DNA of 64,000 nt from Marasmius tenuissimus (GCA_029532415.1 JAQOTA010000053.1:2046001-2110000), one strand, 5' to 3'; positions 12,963 through 25,818 are shown, numbered from the stretch's first letter. Made by a program: numbers and translations. The notes: a model not told the origin generated them from the letters alone.

Positions 12963-14580
12963 TGTGATCTGTGCGAGAGAGTTGGGAGAGATTGAGTGTA
13001 AGTCGCACTACTATGGAACGCGTATTTATCAAGGATCAGTAGCCGAAATCCCGGGGACGCGCGTCGGGTTCGTAGGCTTGGCATATCGGTCAAATGGGCG
13101 CGTTTTCCGCGTTTTGGCGTGTAAGCGGCTGACTGAGATCGTTTGATGGCCGGGCAGTATTCCCAGCAGGGGCCACGGACACTACTCGCCTTCCTAGGGC
13201 CCACAACCTCCCACGACCCCTCGCTTACTGTCTTCCAAATTCCGTCTTCTGTCAACTAAAACTTCGGAAACCTAGATCGGGCTGTGTGACAGACCTGTTT
13301 TGCGCTCAAAGCCCCGCCCACCCGGGATACGGGCATGCCGGCAAAAATCTATCATCACGGTATCAGTACGTGTACATAGTCAAGTGAAAGCCCTTCAATG
13401 TGGCCAGGGACAAGAACATGACAGCGAAGTCTCTGGCATTTGCCAGGGAGGAGGAGTATATATTACACGGCATAGTCCGACACGTACTGAACACCGGGAA
13501 TGAATGCCTTGAGTCTGCCGGGGTCAAAAACCTCAACTGACTTGTCAAAGGTAGGAAGCTCACATTCAATGGGAGTGCTACATATGCAAGAAAGATCCGG
13601 AAATTATAAGTGCCTCAGGCGAGAAACAATGGCTCTTGGTCAGTGGGTTGGGATGATCATGAGTACAACTTGTGACATTGTGTGACCCGCCGTGATATTG
13701 TGACTGGGTTGTGCCTGATTTTAGGGTTGTGAGTCTCCGACCTCATTCCTCTTTCACATCCGAGTCAAGCTTGGGCTCTATGAGCTACCCCCTACAGCAC
13801 TTCCATCGTCCTCTCGAATCCCAGATTATACCTCGGAATTTCTTTATTTGGCACTCTTCGATTTATAGCCCATGATATGCACCAGATTGTTCAACCACTC
13901 GCGGTGTTTTCACTAGACAACACCCAAAAAGCATCGATATTCGGCGGTGCTTCAAGCTTCGAGTTTCAACTCCTTCCCTGCTTCTGTATCCAGGGCTGTC
14001 TCTCAGATGCGCTATGCAGCGAGTGACCTGGACTCGGATTGCGGCAAATCGTGCTCCCCGCGGATGCGACTAGATGCGACTGCCCAGCTCACCGGGGTAC
14101 TTCTGAGTCTTCCAGTTTCCAGCCTTGATTTCTTCTCGTTTCTACTGCTGTTAAGGGAGTCTTGTTTGAGCTCTTTTGGGCTGACTACTGATGAAACGCC
14201 ACAAACTTGTCACTTCCAGATGGTCGGTCTTGCGCCAAGTCTCCCATCCCCTCCACCATTGATCAAAGTTCTCGCCCAATATATTCCATCTGCTTGTGGA
14301 GGAACGGATATCATTTGACATTGGGATCATGATTCCATTGCGTCGGATTGGTAGCACAGGTCAAAGTTCGCATGTACTCGGTTTAAATGGGGCATCTCCC
14401 GCCATCGTAACATGACGAGATCCTGAAACTCGTTAGCACCGAAGATCAATCTAATTTCCCCTCGATTGATAAATAGAACGCTTGGTATCGCCTCGCACTC
14501 TTCCTTTTGCCCCCGCCGTCTCTGTCCTGTAAGTGGCTGTTGAGAAGTGGGAGGCACGATCTTTTCCTCCTCCTTCCATC
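12963..14580. other. Gene-poor interval
   Basis: 1.6 kb between the start of MAPEG copy 2 and the next plus-strand gene. The first ~200 bp resemble the copy 1 promoter. The rest has only short, unrecognised ORFs. Confidence 0.5.
13021..13066 (-). promoter_or_regulatory. MAPEG copy 2 promoter elements
   Basis: The same TATA-like GATAAATACG (13030-13021, about 60 bp before the start) and the same ACGCGCGTCG (13057-13066) as in copy 1, in the same order. A GGTCAAATG-containing stretch lies further upstream in both copies. Confidence 0.45.
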
Positions 14581-17397
14581 ATGTATCCTCTGAATTTTAC
14601 AGTTGACGACTCGAGCCCTCTGATATATTATGAAGGGGACTGGAAACAAAAAGTCCCCGACAACGAAGCATCAGCCCCCAAGTGCGTCTTCATCTCTCCC
14701 CACACCTCGAACCAGACAGCTCATATCTTGCCAGGTACAATGATGAAACATTCATGGTCACGTACGAACGGAATGCCAGTGCTACATTCACCTTTAACGG
14801 AACTTATTTCGCTGTCACTGGAGGGAGGAGGGACGTGTATGGAGATTTCACTGTCACTATCGATAACAAAGACGTTTTCGAGCGGAGCTCGTACGCGAAT
14901 GGAGGGGACAGTTACCAGCAGATGCTTTTCGAAAAGGAACTAGATCAAGGGTACCATACTGTCCGGCTGACAAGTACCGATAACAATGGTCATGGGTTCG
15001 ACATTGATTCAGTGAGTACTCATCAACTACCATTCCCCAGGTTCAGAAACGACTTCAGAGGCTCGTTATGCGCGCCTGTAATGTCCGCTCTAACCTCTTC
15101 TTCGCTTGCTCTATTGAGACTGGGATCTGATCGCTACGGTTAACACGGCGTTGAAGAATCCTGGCTAACTCACGCAACCAGATACAATGGACAACAAATG
15201 TGCCCTCCAGAGCAAATGATTCTCAACCGCCGCCGATGTCGATCTTCCAAGATACCCAGAAAGGGGTCCAATATCTGCCAACTGGGGCGTGGAGTCCTCT
15301 GCCCCCGAAGCTAATGGCAATGTCTTCGGTTTCAAAGAAGGGACGGGACAGTGAGTACTATCCACACACAAAACCGGCTTTCGAGAATCTCATCCGAATT
15401 GACTTTGTAGCTCAACTTCATATAAGGGCGCATCAATAGTTTTGGCATTTACAGTAAGCGATGCTACTTCCAATTGCCTTGGACCCTGCTTACGCCTCCA
15501 TTCCAGGGTAAAGTCGAATTATGCTTGATGCACCTCAATGCTGAAAACACGAATCCCCACAACGGCAGGTCAAGCTGTCTGTCTGTTTGGTACCACAGGC
15601 CCAAGCAATACGCGAAACTATACAGTGAGAGTCGATGGCGGTACTGTCCAGACATTTTCGGCATACAGGCCACAACGAGCACTCGGACAAATGCTATTCC
15701 ATGCAGAGGGCCTTGGGCCGGGAAATCATACTGTGGTGATGTCTAACGGTGACACACGAGCCAGTACTCGAAGCTTCAGATATTCCCCGCGACAAGAACA
15801 GGTCGATGGGATACTAGAGTTTGATTTTGCCGTCGTTTGGAACTCCCCGGAACCACCGCGGTACGCTCTATCTTTACCACGACTTGATACGTGATGATCG
15901 AGTTGATATGATTCCCTAGCCCTTCGAACTCGCCGACTGAAACTGTTGTTGTAACCTCCACCCCCACCCCCAGCCCCAATTCCAAGTCCGAGCGAAGGTC
16001 AGTGAAGCTGCCACACTAGCGAATCGTTATTGAACTCTTTGTCGTGCCTTAGTGGACCGAGCCCAGGAGCCATTGCCGGAATCACAACAGCATGCATCAT
16101 ATTCGTGATATTGTTCGTTGCCCTTTGGGTACGTTCTCCATCTCCTCTGACTTGACCCCAAGTAGCTGACGCCGCATCGTCCATCAGTTCCTTTCCAAGC
16201 GTAACAAAACCCTATGCAAACGCCTCCAAACAGCATACATGGTTCCATCTCCTTTTGATTCCCGAGCTGTTCCCAGTATCGCCAGCCAAGCCGATAAGAC
16301 TTCTTTGGACAATCAAGATCAAAGCAAAACCGACGTGACAAGACCTCTTCTACTCAACCTTGATGGCAACAACAACTCACACCACATCCTCCCGATTAAC
16401 GCATCTGGTGCATCTGGTGCACTGCATAACAGGGAATCGGCTCTGACGAAGATTGAAAACTCGATAGGCTACCCCTTTACTGGCTTTGGGCGCGACAGAT
16501 CATCATCGAAGGGCTCTCGGAGCGAACTCACATCCAGTGGCTCACTTTCCTCTCGGGAAAATCCATACCCTGACAGCGCGTATCCTGTTCGTAATGATGG
16601 AGCACCAGTGCGGTCGGGAACAATTGACACTGTTTCCACACTCGTTGCCGAGAATGGGTCAGAAACAGAACGCAACGAGCCACTTCTCAAGGTTTGTGAT
16701 TCCTTCCCCGTTGTCTGGTAAATCATTCTGATCTCTGAACATTTAGGTCATCACGAAACGGCCCCTTATGGGCCCACGGCCATCGGGGCGAGTGCCTCCG
16801 ACACCCGCTCCCACCTCTGCTACCGCCAGTTCAAGATCTTCACGCCGAATTTCTTTCGCTCGAATGCCTTATCCTCGTCGCTCATCATCCCCTTCGTCTG
16901 CACGTCTCCTTCCTGGACATGGCCGAGGAGAGTCTAGCGATGACGAAAATCTATACGAAGACGAAGGGGCTGACTTCTACGCCAGCCAAGTTCCTTTCGT
17001 CACTGGAACACCACTTTCCCCGAGTTACAGCATCGCCTATACGCAATCCGAAATACAAACTCCTGTGCGTGGACGGTACGACTCGTTGATGAGTTCCACC
17101 CTCGGCGTTGTGGACGAGGATCGAGAACGAGAATCGGCTGAAGTAGCGCAGAACAGGTTGCTTGATTTACAGCGCGCACGATCCCATCGAGCGTCCATTC
17201 ACGTAGAACCTGATGGAATAGGCGATGAAGACGGGTTGCATATTCGAGATTCGAACACTGCGGAATTGCCTGTTTGGACGGAAAGACTCCCGGTGGAGAG
17301 CCCTCCTCCAGGATATACTAGCAACAGAGTCTCGCTAGATGCTTTAGCAAGAGCAGATGTACCACGCGATCGGACAACGACAGCTACAGGACATTGA
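14581..17397 (+). CDS. Single-pass membrane protein with two beta-rich ectodomains; frame broken by two 1-nt lesions
   Basis: Unnamed but recognisable fungal architecture. Exons 14581-14681, 14735-15011 and 15182-15350 encode an ectodomain with segments such as FDIDSIQW and QYLPTGAWS. A second similar domain follows (ACLFGTT-like and GNHTVVMSNGD, 15569-15860), then a Thr/Pro-rich stalk. A transmembrane helix, IAGITTACIIFVILFVALW (about 16070-16130), follows a short intron. A ~380-residue Ser/Arg-rich cytosolic tail (16190-17397) completes it. The frame must shift by one near 15295-15306, where a base seems missing around a CCCCC run. The donor at 15453/15454 reads ACAGTAAG where phase requires ACAGGTAAG. 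Both are 1-nt deletions, either mutations or assembly errors. Function unknown; no catalytic motif seen. Confidence 0.6.
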
Positions 17398-17768
17398 GAC
17401 ACTCCCGCATTCTCTTCACGTACCCTATCATTATTAGTACCTATTTGGACAATATCACTACTTTACACGTATCCTTATGTATATCCAGCATACTGTAGCA
17501 TTGTAGAGCATTTGCTTACCCTGTATCTATCGTCGTTCAAACGCACAGGCTCCATAAACCATCTGGAGAGCGAGAGTTCTGACTAAGTGCCGTAAGTTTT
17601 CAGGCCTGCCTTCTGGCAACCGCGGTCTTCAAATGTCCGATCGAACACGGGAGTGTCCATGGTTTTGTCCGGGAAGAGTAGAAATAGGGTGCTGGGTAAA
17701 GTACATGTACGTCCGATGGGATTATAAAAGTTCGCTGTTACTATAGTACCCTAGGGGAAAAAGATCGT
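17398..17768. other. Convergent 3' intergenic region
   Basis: 371 bp between two convergent 3' ends. No gene or repeat seen. Confidence 0.6.
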
Positions 17769-19884
17769 TTACGCGTCCGACATTCCGTCCAAAATCCTCA
17801 GTACTTCAGCTCTCGATAACTGCGTGATGACAGGTGCTACGTCGATCTCTGGTTTGGTTGTGGCGTGCACAACAAGGCGGGCAATGACTTCTCCCTATTC
17901 GAGCGATTGCATGAGGGCCAAGACCATGTAGAAATACGTGTTAGCTCACCAGTTCCACTAGGCATGCGACGACGATCAACCTGGACGAAATGTTAGCTGG
18001 TGTGTTCACACATAGTATAAATCTGCTCACCATATGATAATCCACTACGAACAAGGTCAATATCAGTCATTGATCCCCAGAAAAAGAGAGCTGGACGCAC
18101 CGTGATACGTTCCATAGCTGAATTATTAAGGTGATCATGTATCGCATCGAGCTACACATTATTGAGACCGTCAAACATCGCCCCAAAGCAGACTACTGTA
18201 GATGAAACACTCACGAAATCACTCGCCATGACCAGCTTGTCATTTAGCACCTGCACCCTCGGACCAATCTCCATATACTCCCTCACAGCGTCATACAACT
18301 TCTTCAAACTCGCCTCATCCCAGAATAGCTCCGGAACATCTAGGACATTGGATACCAGGTTAACATCCCTCCGTAGCTTGAACAACCTCCCGGTAAGTTT
18401 CAATGCTTCCCTTCGTTTGAGTTGCAGGGCGCCTTTGGCGGCAAGCTGTTTGGGTATCGAGAATGCTTCAGGGGAGGATAGCACACGTTGAGCATTGGAC
18501 TCGTAATGAGCTAGGAGAGTTGATTGCGCGAGGGCGTGAGCAATCGAGAGTTTGAGAAGGTGAGAGCGCGATTTGAGGGCTACAAGAAAGACTGGGTGAG
18601 GGAACAAGTTCTAAAGATTTTGGGACTTCCACATACTGAAGAAATCATTGTAAATTCGCGGATACGCAATATTGGGATCGTGCTGGTATGGGTAGTCAGC
18701 AAGGTTTGCACCAGAGTGAGGTGCGCAGACGTACAGTGAAGTGGCATTCCTCCACTTCCCAATCATTCTCCGGAATCTTGCGCTTAGCTATCCTGGCATT
18801 GTGCACATCTTCCAGGATGCTCTTCTCCTGAACCTCCGTGAAGCCGAAGAATACCACCACACCGTACTCGAAGAATACCGCTTCTGCGTGCTCATCGTCC
18901 TTTTCGGGGGTTGACTCGCTTTACCAGGTGGGCTGACAATCGGGAAAGAGGTCGAGGGTTCGGGCGGGCTACCCATAGTCTGCGCATCAGGGTTCGAGTA
19001 TGGTTCGTGGTTGGCACCCTCTGCCTCAGATGCAGATGCATAGTGGTCCGTTTCTACTTCTGCTTCCGACACAGACGTGTAGTACCCTGGTGTGGCGGGC
19101 GTCGTTACCGCAGTGTTATTGCGCGTATCGGTCGGCGAAGAAGTGAGGTACCCGTCATGGTGAGGAGTCTGAGACTGTTCGTTATTATGGATAAAGTAAG
19201 ATCCCTGATAACCGTTCTCTTCTGCCTCCGAAAGCACATTTAGTATCGACTTTCCGTCACTTGTTTTCGGCGGAGCAGAGGAGCGAACGTTGGCTTCCGG
19301 TCCGTAGCCTGGAAGAAGTGGTAGGTGATACATCTACAGAACGAACAGACTGAGAGGTTGTGCCGATACACTTCAATGGAATAAGCTTGACTCACCACAT
19401 ATAGAGCCTCGTCAAACACACGCGGACCCACGTTATGCTCTCTCTTCAAAAATGAGGCCAGCAATTTCAGTTTGAACGTTTCCGCAACACAATACGCAGT
19501 AATCCTCTTGAACCCTGCCCTCTTTCTTTGCTCAACGGACATTTTCTCCCCGTCATTCTTATATTCTTTAACCCTGATTCCGGCATCTGTCTCGTATCCT
19601 AGTGTGAGGTCTTCGTCAGAGCCAGGTAATGGCTTGGTCTGAGGCTCTTCGGGTAGAACGACGAGCTTCTGTGAGGTCTTGGACGTTCTTTGTGCTTTAG
19701 GACCAGCTGCAGAGGATATTGAGCCCTTACGAAGGGTATGTGCGTGTGTTGTCGTCTGCGATGAACCTTCTCCAACCGAAGGCTTGCGAGGAACATTGAA
19801 GGAAGAGATCCGTTGTTTCAGCCGTTTTCTCCGTGGAACTGGGTTCGGAGCTGGTACGGTGGTGTCTCGGCGAGGGGGATTCAT
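17769..19884 (-). CDS. RMD1: RMD1/RMND1-like DUF155 protein
   Basis: Member of the DUF155 family (yeast Rmd1/Rmd8, S. pombe Sif2). The start at 19884 opens a basic, Ser-rich N-terminus. RITAYCVAETFKLKLLASFL marks the beginning of the conserved part at the end of exon 1 (19884-19396). Exon 2 (19333-18735) holds a variable insert and then VFFEYGVVVFFGFTEVQEKSIL, the DUF155 core. Small exons give AYPRIYNDFF-TLKSRSHLLKLS, the helical LKLTGRLFKLRRDVNLVSNVLD, and a C-terminal hydrophobic helix WIIIWLIVVACLVEL near 17950-18050, as expected for a tail-anchored family member. Exon 2 is 599 nt. The frame needs one more base at the CCCCC run at 18906-18910, or a very short 41-nt intron that would remove conserved DEHAE. 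The single-base deletion reading is preferred. Confidence 0.83.
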
Positions 19885-20224
19885 GATGAGAGCATGCAGA
19901 GGTAAAAGAAGTGTGTGTGTGAGGCCTTGTTCAGTATGTGGTAGCTAAAAGGAGTGGAGAAGCCTGCGGACGTCTCGCGGGCACATCATGCAGGGCAGCC
20001 GGGAAAATTGCCCACGTTCAAAATTTAAACGCCGTCGGCACTTCGTTCTTGACGCCACTTTTCATGCTCGTCAGTCGCCTTTCATTATGTTTTGACGTCA
20101 ATTTGTTGTGTATAGTCTACATAGTAGCGATACAGTACACATTACATTATTCCGTAGTCGTCAGTGTCCAATATGACCATATAGTACAGGTAGTAGTGGG
20201 GTCCGTAAGGTTGGTAGCAACTTT
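19885..20224. other. Short intergenic region
   Basis: RMD1 promoter and 3' flank of the DUF6987-like gene. No coding signal seen. Confidence 0.5.
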
Positions 20225-21146
20225 TTACTTGCCAGTGTTCAACCACTTGTCCAAGCCAAGACCTTTGTATATCTTGTCCAGACCCTACAGCGCGCACGTC
20301 ATTAGCCGATGACAAACATGGATACCTGAAATCCCTTACCGTAGCAGAAATGATGCCCTTCAATAAACTATCCAGACCCAGTCCGCTCAAGAGGTTGCCG
20401 ACCAAGTTCAGAACACCGGCGAGTAAAAGACCGACGCCTCCGACGATTTGTGTCAAGGGCTCTGTATAGATGAAATTTCGTCAGCAGTGCTCATTCGGAA
20501 GTATTCATTGAGTCGACTCACGTCCAAGAGCGTCGAGGAGTGGCCCGAGGTCTCGCTGTGCTTTGGGGAAGCTTTCGAGTTTGTTCTTTGCCCATTCGAT
20601 GGTTCCGCCAACTTCCTCCAATAGCTACAAGTACGTTCAGAATGACGATCTCTAGAGCCGGAAGGTCATGCTCACCACTTTGAGGGCTTCTGCCAGACGC
20701 TGCTCCTCAGGAGTGGCTCTGTGATCCTTGACGTGTCGTTGAGCCTTGTTCGATAGACGTTTGTCAGGATCAGCGCCTCTGACGGCTCCGAGCGTCTCGT
20801 TGAGGATCTTGTCGGCCTGCTCAAGAAGGGGCTTGACCTGTTTGACGAGTTCAGCCTCATCACGGTCTTCCTCCTTCTTCGCATCCATGTTCTCGATGTG
20901 CTAAGGGACCCGATCAACAATCGACACAATCAATACTGACGGACCACGACCAACCTTCCTAATCATTCGGCACAGAGGTACGACACGCGAGTTGGCATCC
21001 TCGATGAGGACAGAGAGACGTTCCGCGAGCTCCTTGTCCTTTTCTTGCTCCTCCGGAGTACGCTTGTCGGTGGTGCTGTCAGTGAAGCCAGCATCACTAC
21101 GGTTGTCAGCGTTGCCGGTGTTGAGTTGGATATCGTGTTGAGACAT
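20225..21146 (-). CDS. DUF6987-like small protein
   Basis: Conserved fungal protein of unknown function that I associate with DUF6987. Exons: 21146-20955, 20900-20676, 20624 to about 20533, 20461-20340, and a last exon ending with TAA at 20225. The N-terminal two thirds is charged and helical, with coiled-coil-like stretches rich in Glu/Lys. It is followed by LLEEVGGTIEWAKNKLESFP, LDALGQPLTQIVGGVGLLL, and a glycine-rich hydrophobic segment AGVLNLVGNLLSGLGLDSLL that could insert in or lie on a membrane. The protein ends GLDKIYKGLGLDKWLNTGK. The domain name is from memory; the reading frame and splicing are well supported. Confidence 0.78.
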
Positions 21147-22452
21147 GTTGTGAGAGTTTTTTAAGTCGTTAAGCTCGTTCGAGGTGTGGGTTGGAGGGAG
21201 GTAAGTTCTGATAAACAGGAGGGACGAACTTGGTCAGTTATAAAGGCCAGGGACTCCGCAATTTCCTCACACAATGCGCCTGGGGTGATATCATGAAGAG
21301 ATCATCGTGATGCTTCCCACCCATGTCTGCGGGTTCCAATGGCGAATGAACATGGAGCGCAGCTGCCTTTCAGGGTAACGATGGACTCCAGATAAGTGGT
21401 GCACGCGGCGTAATCAGGATAGCAACCAAAATCGGGGAACAAAACCCTGTTGCGGAAGATTACGAAGTTATCCAAGACCCCAGAAAGGGCTAGAGGGGTG
21501 GGTAATATGAGGACATGTATGACATGATACTCCAGCGGATGAGTTAACCTCAAGGAGACGCCAGGAGACGCGTCTGAGCGGAAGAGCCTAAGTTTGACCT
21601 CTCAAGTTCAGAAACTGAGAGACGAAGGCTTTAGGCAACCCTCTCCTTCACCCTCCATGTCCCTTGTTCAACAGAGATTGAATGCATCCCTGCGTTGTTC
21701 ATGTCTACCAGCGCTAACCTTGATTTCCCATCGACCTTCCGTCTGGAGAATGGGAACTATGGAATAGGGTGGAATGCTGCGCAAGAAACGCCACATAGAT
21801 CATCATCACCCCATCATCATGCAGTAGGAGAAGGGAGGAGATTGGTCGAGACTTCAGTTACGAGTAAGTTCGTTGGTCACCGGCCAGGCACTGCAAACTT
21901 GTCGCAAAGTTAGCTCGCATCTCGGGAAGGAAAAAGGATCACAAGGCACCTATTCAGCGTGCTCCTGGGCAAGGGTCGTGATGTCATAAACAAAAGTTCA
22001 CTCGAAGAAAGTCGCAGTCCCTATCGGCGGGGATGTAGAAGTACTTCCGTTCAAATTACTACCAAAACAAAACCTCCCACATCGAATTAGCAAAGGAGCT
22101 CATCGCGATTCAGCGCGATCAAACTCACCAGTAAAAGAGCTTCACCCTCCGAGCCTCGCAAGCCCAAGGACGAATGACATCACTTAAGCGGTTGCTATGC
22201 AGTTTAAGGGTATGTTGGTTGCTGACCACATATCAAGGGTCCTAGGGACCGGTGGGCGAGAAATCCATACCGTCAGAACAGGTCAAAAGAGGCTCATGAT
22301 AATCCACTCCACCCTCATGAGCTCATAAGTGGGGTTTACTCTTTTTAAATAGGAACACCCACCGGTGACGCACCAATTCTATCTTCTTTTCTTCCCCAAC
22401 ATTCACTTCTCCCCTGAACTTACTTCGATAATCACAACCAACACCACAAGTC
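21147..22452. other. Divergent intergenic region
   Basis: 1.3 kb between divergent starts, so it contains both promoters. A possible TATA-like TTTTTAAATA lies near 22343-22352, about 100 bp before the next ATG. Otherwise I see nothing. Confidence 0.5.
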
Positions 22453-22914
22453 ATGGCTGAATCACAAGGCCCAGCTGGAAACCAATCCCGCTCCCCTTCA
22501 TCCGGACCTCCTCAACCACAACAGCAGCGTTCCCAGTCTCGCAACCAATCTCGTAACAGAGGACGCAGCCGGACTCCTCGAAGCGTATCTGCTAGCGCCA
22601 GCGAGGCCGACTCTGACGCTGGTCCTTCCCGACCCCCTCGTAACCGTCGCCGCGGCGGCGGGCAACGCCAAGGTGGCCTTCCCGGCCTCGATGAGGTCGA
22701 CGACACAGGCAAACAGGTCAGCAACACTGCCAAAGGTGCCGTCGATACCGTTGGCAACACCGTAGGCGGCCTCGTCGGTAGCAAAGCAGAGGGCGACGAT
22801 GAAGGAGGAGGTAGCGGTGACAAGCCCTTGAAGCTACGTCTCGATCTAAACTTGGACGTCGTCGTCGAGCTCAAGGCCAAGGTCCACGGAGACCTGACAC
22901 TTTCATTGCTGTGA
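22453..22914 (+). CDS. Small Arg/Ser-rich protein with C-terminal amphipathic repeat
   Basis: 153 residues, not named. Residues 1-75 are Gln/Arg/Ser/Pro-rich with RS-type dipeptides and are probably disordered. A middle Gly/Asp segment contains the helix-like TGKQVSNTAKGAVDTVGNTV. The end, KPLKLRLDLNLDVVVELKAK followed by VHGDLTLSLL, alternates hydrophobic and charged residues as in a beta or amphipathic segment. Small agaricomycete proteins ending in a similar LDLNLDVE..LKA.IHGDLTLSLL pattern are familiar but uncharacterised. The ATG follows a pyrimidine-rich leader. The TGA at 22912 could also be read as a GTGAGT donor, which would add only a few residues. Confidence 0.65.
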   Translation: MAESQGPAGNQSRSPSSGPPQPQQQRSQSRNQSRNRGRSRTPRSVSASASEADSDAGPSRPPRNRRRGGGQRQGGLPGLDEVDDTGKQVSNTAKGAVDTVGNTVGGLVGSKAEGDDEGGGSGDKPLKLRLDLNLDVVVELKAKVHGDLTLSLL

Positions 22915-23463
22915 GTACCATTTACTGCCGACCCGTTCTCTGTTGATTGAACTTGGGGTGTGTGTAGTCGATAGGTTCTGAAACCTGCTTTTTCAGAATG
23001 TGATGACCGTGCCCCGTGAAACGTGAGTTCCACCAGTTACAAGTGATTCGTATTTTGTTTCTAAAAACTCGGTTTTTTGTAGTACACTGGCGTAGTCGCC
23101 GCCGCTGGTCCCGCATAGCGATAACGATTTCTTCACGATAACATTATGAATGCTCTGACGAGAGGGACGATCAGTAGTGTATTTTTTATCTTCGTAATAC
23201 GACGGACTTGGACGACGTTATAACAAAGGACTTTCCTGTCAATTAGAGATGTTGTAATATCTCCCAAATTGAAAACCCTCCCGTTTCCCCTGACCTAAAT
23301 AGTGATTGATCATCAAGATCTGAAGTCTGCGCCTCGGTCGATGGTACAAGATACACCCCCCTCAATCGAAGCACTGACAGATAGTTGCAAGTTGAAGTGA
23401 GTATAGGATCGGAACAAGATGACGTTGGTACGCACGACTGTGGCACATGAAAGCAAGCAGCCG
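22915..23463. other. Convergent intergenic region
   Basis: 3' flanks of the small basic gene (plus) and the first F-box gene (minus). No gene seen. Confidence 0.55.
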
Positions 23464-25039
23464 TTAGAAGCAATCGTGCTGTTTACCCGTCGATGGGGAC
23501 GTGACCGCCATTGTTCGGACGTTTTCGCCTTTCAAAGTGAGGTACAGCTCTCGCAACGGACCTGTCGCAACCCTCGCAGGCGCGACCTCCTGAAATTCGT
23601 GGACGACCGAGGGATCCAGCGCCGTATCCTCCGTTTCCAGATGGACGTGTCGTAGATTCGGAAGGAATGGAACACTCGACTCCGACTCCGAATGATCATT
23701 GTTGGGTGAGAGCCTTGTGAGTAGCCACGAGAGGGCGGCCGTAAAGAGGTCGGCGTGAACAATCGCATCCGACTCGTCAACAAACGCCGATGCAAATTTG
23801 AATATGAAACACTGGAGATGTGAGAGATTTGGAAGGAATGAGAGTAGAGTAGAGGAGAAGATAGTTGAGGTATCGAGCTCTTCGCCTACGCCATTGGTCG
23901 TCAACTCCAACCGGTGGAGGAGAGGAGACCGTTGAGCCAGGATATGCAGAACGTCTGAGCCGGGCCACCTGTCCTGCGATAACTTGAATGTGACGAGCGT
24001 AGGCATCGCAAGGGAATGCAGTAGTGCGCGTACGATGGTATTAGCGTCCGTACACACGTGGACATCTATCCTGAGCTGATGGAGGGAGGGTAGGGTGACG
24101 TCCATTGTGGGTAGATCTTCGTCAGACGGCTCTTCTTGGATGAGTATGTCAAGGCGTTCGAGTGCCTTGCAGTCCAAAACATGGGAGAGTAACAGTTCCA
24201 CATTGTCCTGACGCATTGCACGGATCTTCAGCATTCTGAGTTGGGAGTACGACACAGATGCTTGTGGAGTGAAAAGTACAATCTTGGTGAGTTTCGCTGC
24301 TCTCTCGATGGCGCGAGAGAGCCAATCGTACACGTCGTCGTATGTTGCGAGACAAGAAGCGAGATCGAAAGTTTCAAGGACGGGAAATGAGAGATCCTGA
24401 ACCGCTGGAAGATCCGCCCCATCAATATCCAAACGCAATTCCTTGCATCTGTTCAAGTGAGGCAGAATGACGTCCCATACCATGCGACGGATTTCTTGCG
24501 GGCAATCATCTTTCATTGTGATGTGTATGTAGTCTGATTGGGGAAGTTTTTGAGTTGACGATGCATGTGGTTAGGGGGACGTGAAAATGAACCGGAAATG
24601 GCAGGCATACATCCACGTTTATGGAAGACCACAGATACGGATAATTGAAAACAATCTTTCTCCAATGCGTGCACACTTGTGCAAGGACCGCGGGTGGCAT
24701 AACAACCTTTCGCCTGTGCCAGGTAGCAATTGAGAGTGAGTGAGAGTATTTGTAGGACAAGTTGACAAATAAGCAGAAAATGATCTCCCATAACTCAACG
24801 GGCAGACGTCGTTGAGCAGAGAGAGCGGAACGGCATTGTCGTATGGTGGCTTCTACCTCGATGTTTTCAGCATCCAATCCCCCAGCACACCGAGTCCAGT
24901 TCCTTTCGTTTTCCTCCAGGACACCCATCAGTATAGCCACTTCAGCATCGCTGGGCACATAACTGGAGCAGAGAAACCGAGGATCGATTGAGGGAGTTTG
25001 ATGAATGACCATGACAAATTTGTGATTGAACGGGTTCAA
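23464..25039 (-). pseudogene. F-box/LRR-type gene split by a frameshift (copy 1)
   Basis: Probable F-box protein, a substrate adaptor for SCF ubiquitin ligases. The 5' ORF (25039-24506) carries a conserved leader IDPRFLCSSYVPSDAEVAIL and then the F-box, RRLPVELWEIIFCLFVNLS..VLAQVCTHWRKIVFNYPYLW. It stops at 24506. The 3' ORF (24516-23464) continues the same protein in another frame with CKELRLDIDG and leucine-rich segments such as SFLPNLSHLQCFIFKF. The paralogue at 25.8 kb reads straight through the junction NSKAFPLKLL..MRDE. Here one extra base near 24517-24525 breaks it. No plausible intron fixes the frame. It is either a recent pseudogene or a sequence error. Confidence 0.72.
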
Positions 25040-25818
25040 GGCTCGGGCCTCCTAAACCCAAAGAGAGAGAAAGTTGATTTTCTATTCGAATAAAGCGTCA
25101 AGTTCATTCTTCCAGGACATCAAAGACCAGACGCGCCTTAATGGATAGTTTCGAGATGAGCCCCCTGTCGCTGGCCTGTCGACGTCCTGCGGAACCAGCA
25201 CTGTTTCTGAACAGTGAAAGACTCACGCGCACAACCCTGAGCACGTGGCAGAGGAACGCGCTCACGTGTATGTCCATGTCAACTTTCACTGTCATCTCTG
25301 GCGGCTCAGCGCTGTCTGCTTCAGTATTGCTGGTAGCATGATTGGCTTGATTTGACCTTCCCTTCGGGTCATCTGCTACTAAATGGCTCTCGGTCCTCAT
25401 CCTCGATTCGTAAATTTCACTCCGTTGAGCCGTTATCTCGCACCACTCTCGAACCTCTTCCGAGTGATATCATGACAAACTTGAACATACAGCTTGAACG
25501 ATATCACAACGAAATGCTCTACTATAAATCAGAGAAAATGTAATTTCTACCCCACTAACCGCTCTCTCGCCTCTCAGACCTGACTAGATATACAGAAAAG
25601 AGGTAGCTCGATTCAACAGACGTTGACCAACTAACGTACATGTAATCTGGGTTTTGGATTTTGAGGACCTGGCCTCGCTCGAAGCGGGGCATTGACTTGA
25701 AAACACAGTCACCCTGCCGAAACACTGACCGATAATTGTAAGTTGGCACGCTGGGATTAGATGGTAGTACTGGTAACACGTACGAGTCGAACACAAGAAA
25801 CAGAAAAACAAGAAGCTA
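25040..25818. other. Interval between two F-box genes
   Basis: About 780 bp, 5' of F-box copy 1 and 3' of copy 2. No supported gene. Confidence 0.5.

Noticed and set aside
22512..23033. 173-codon minus-strand ORF
   Set aside because: Mirror of the Arg/Ser-rich codons of the plus-strand gene; low complexity.
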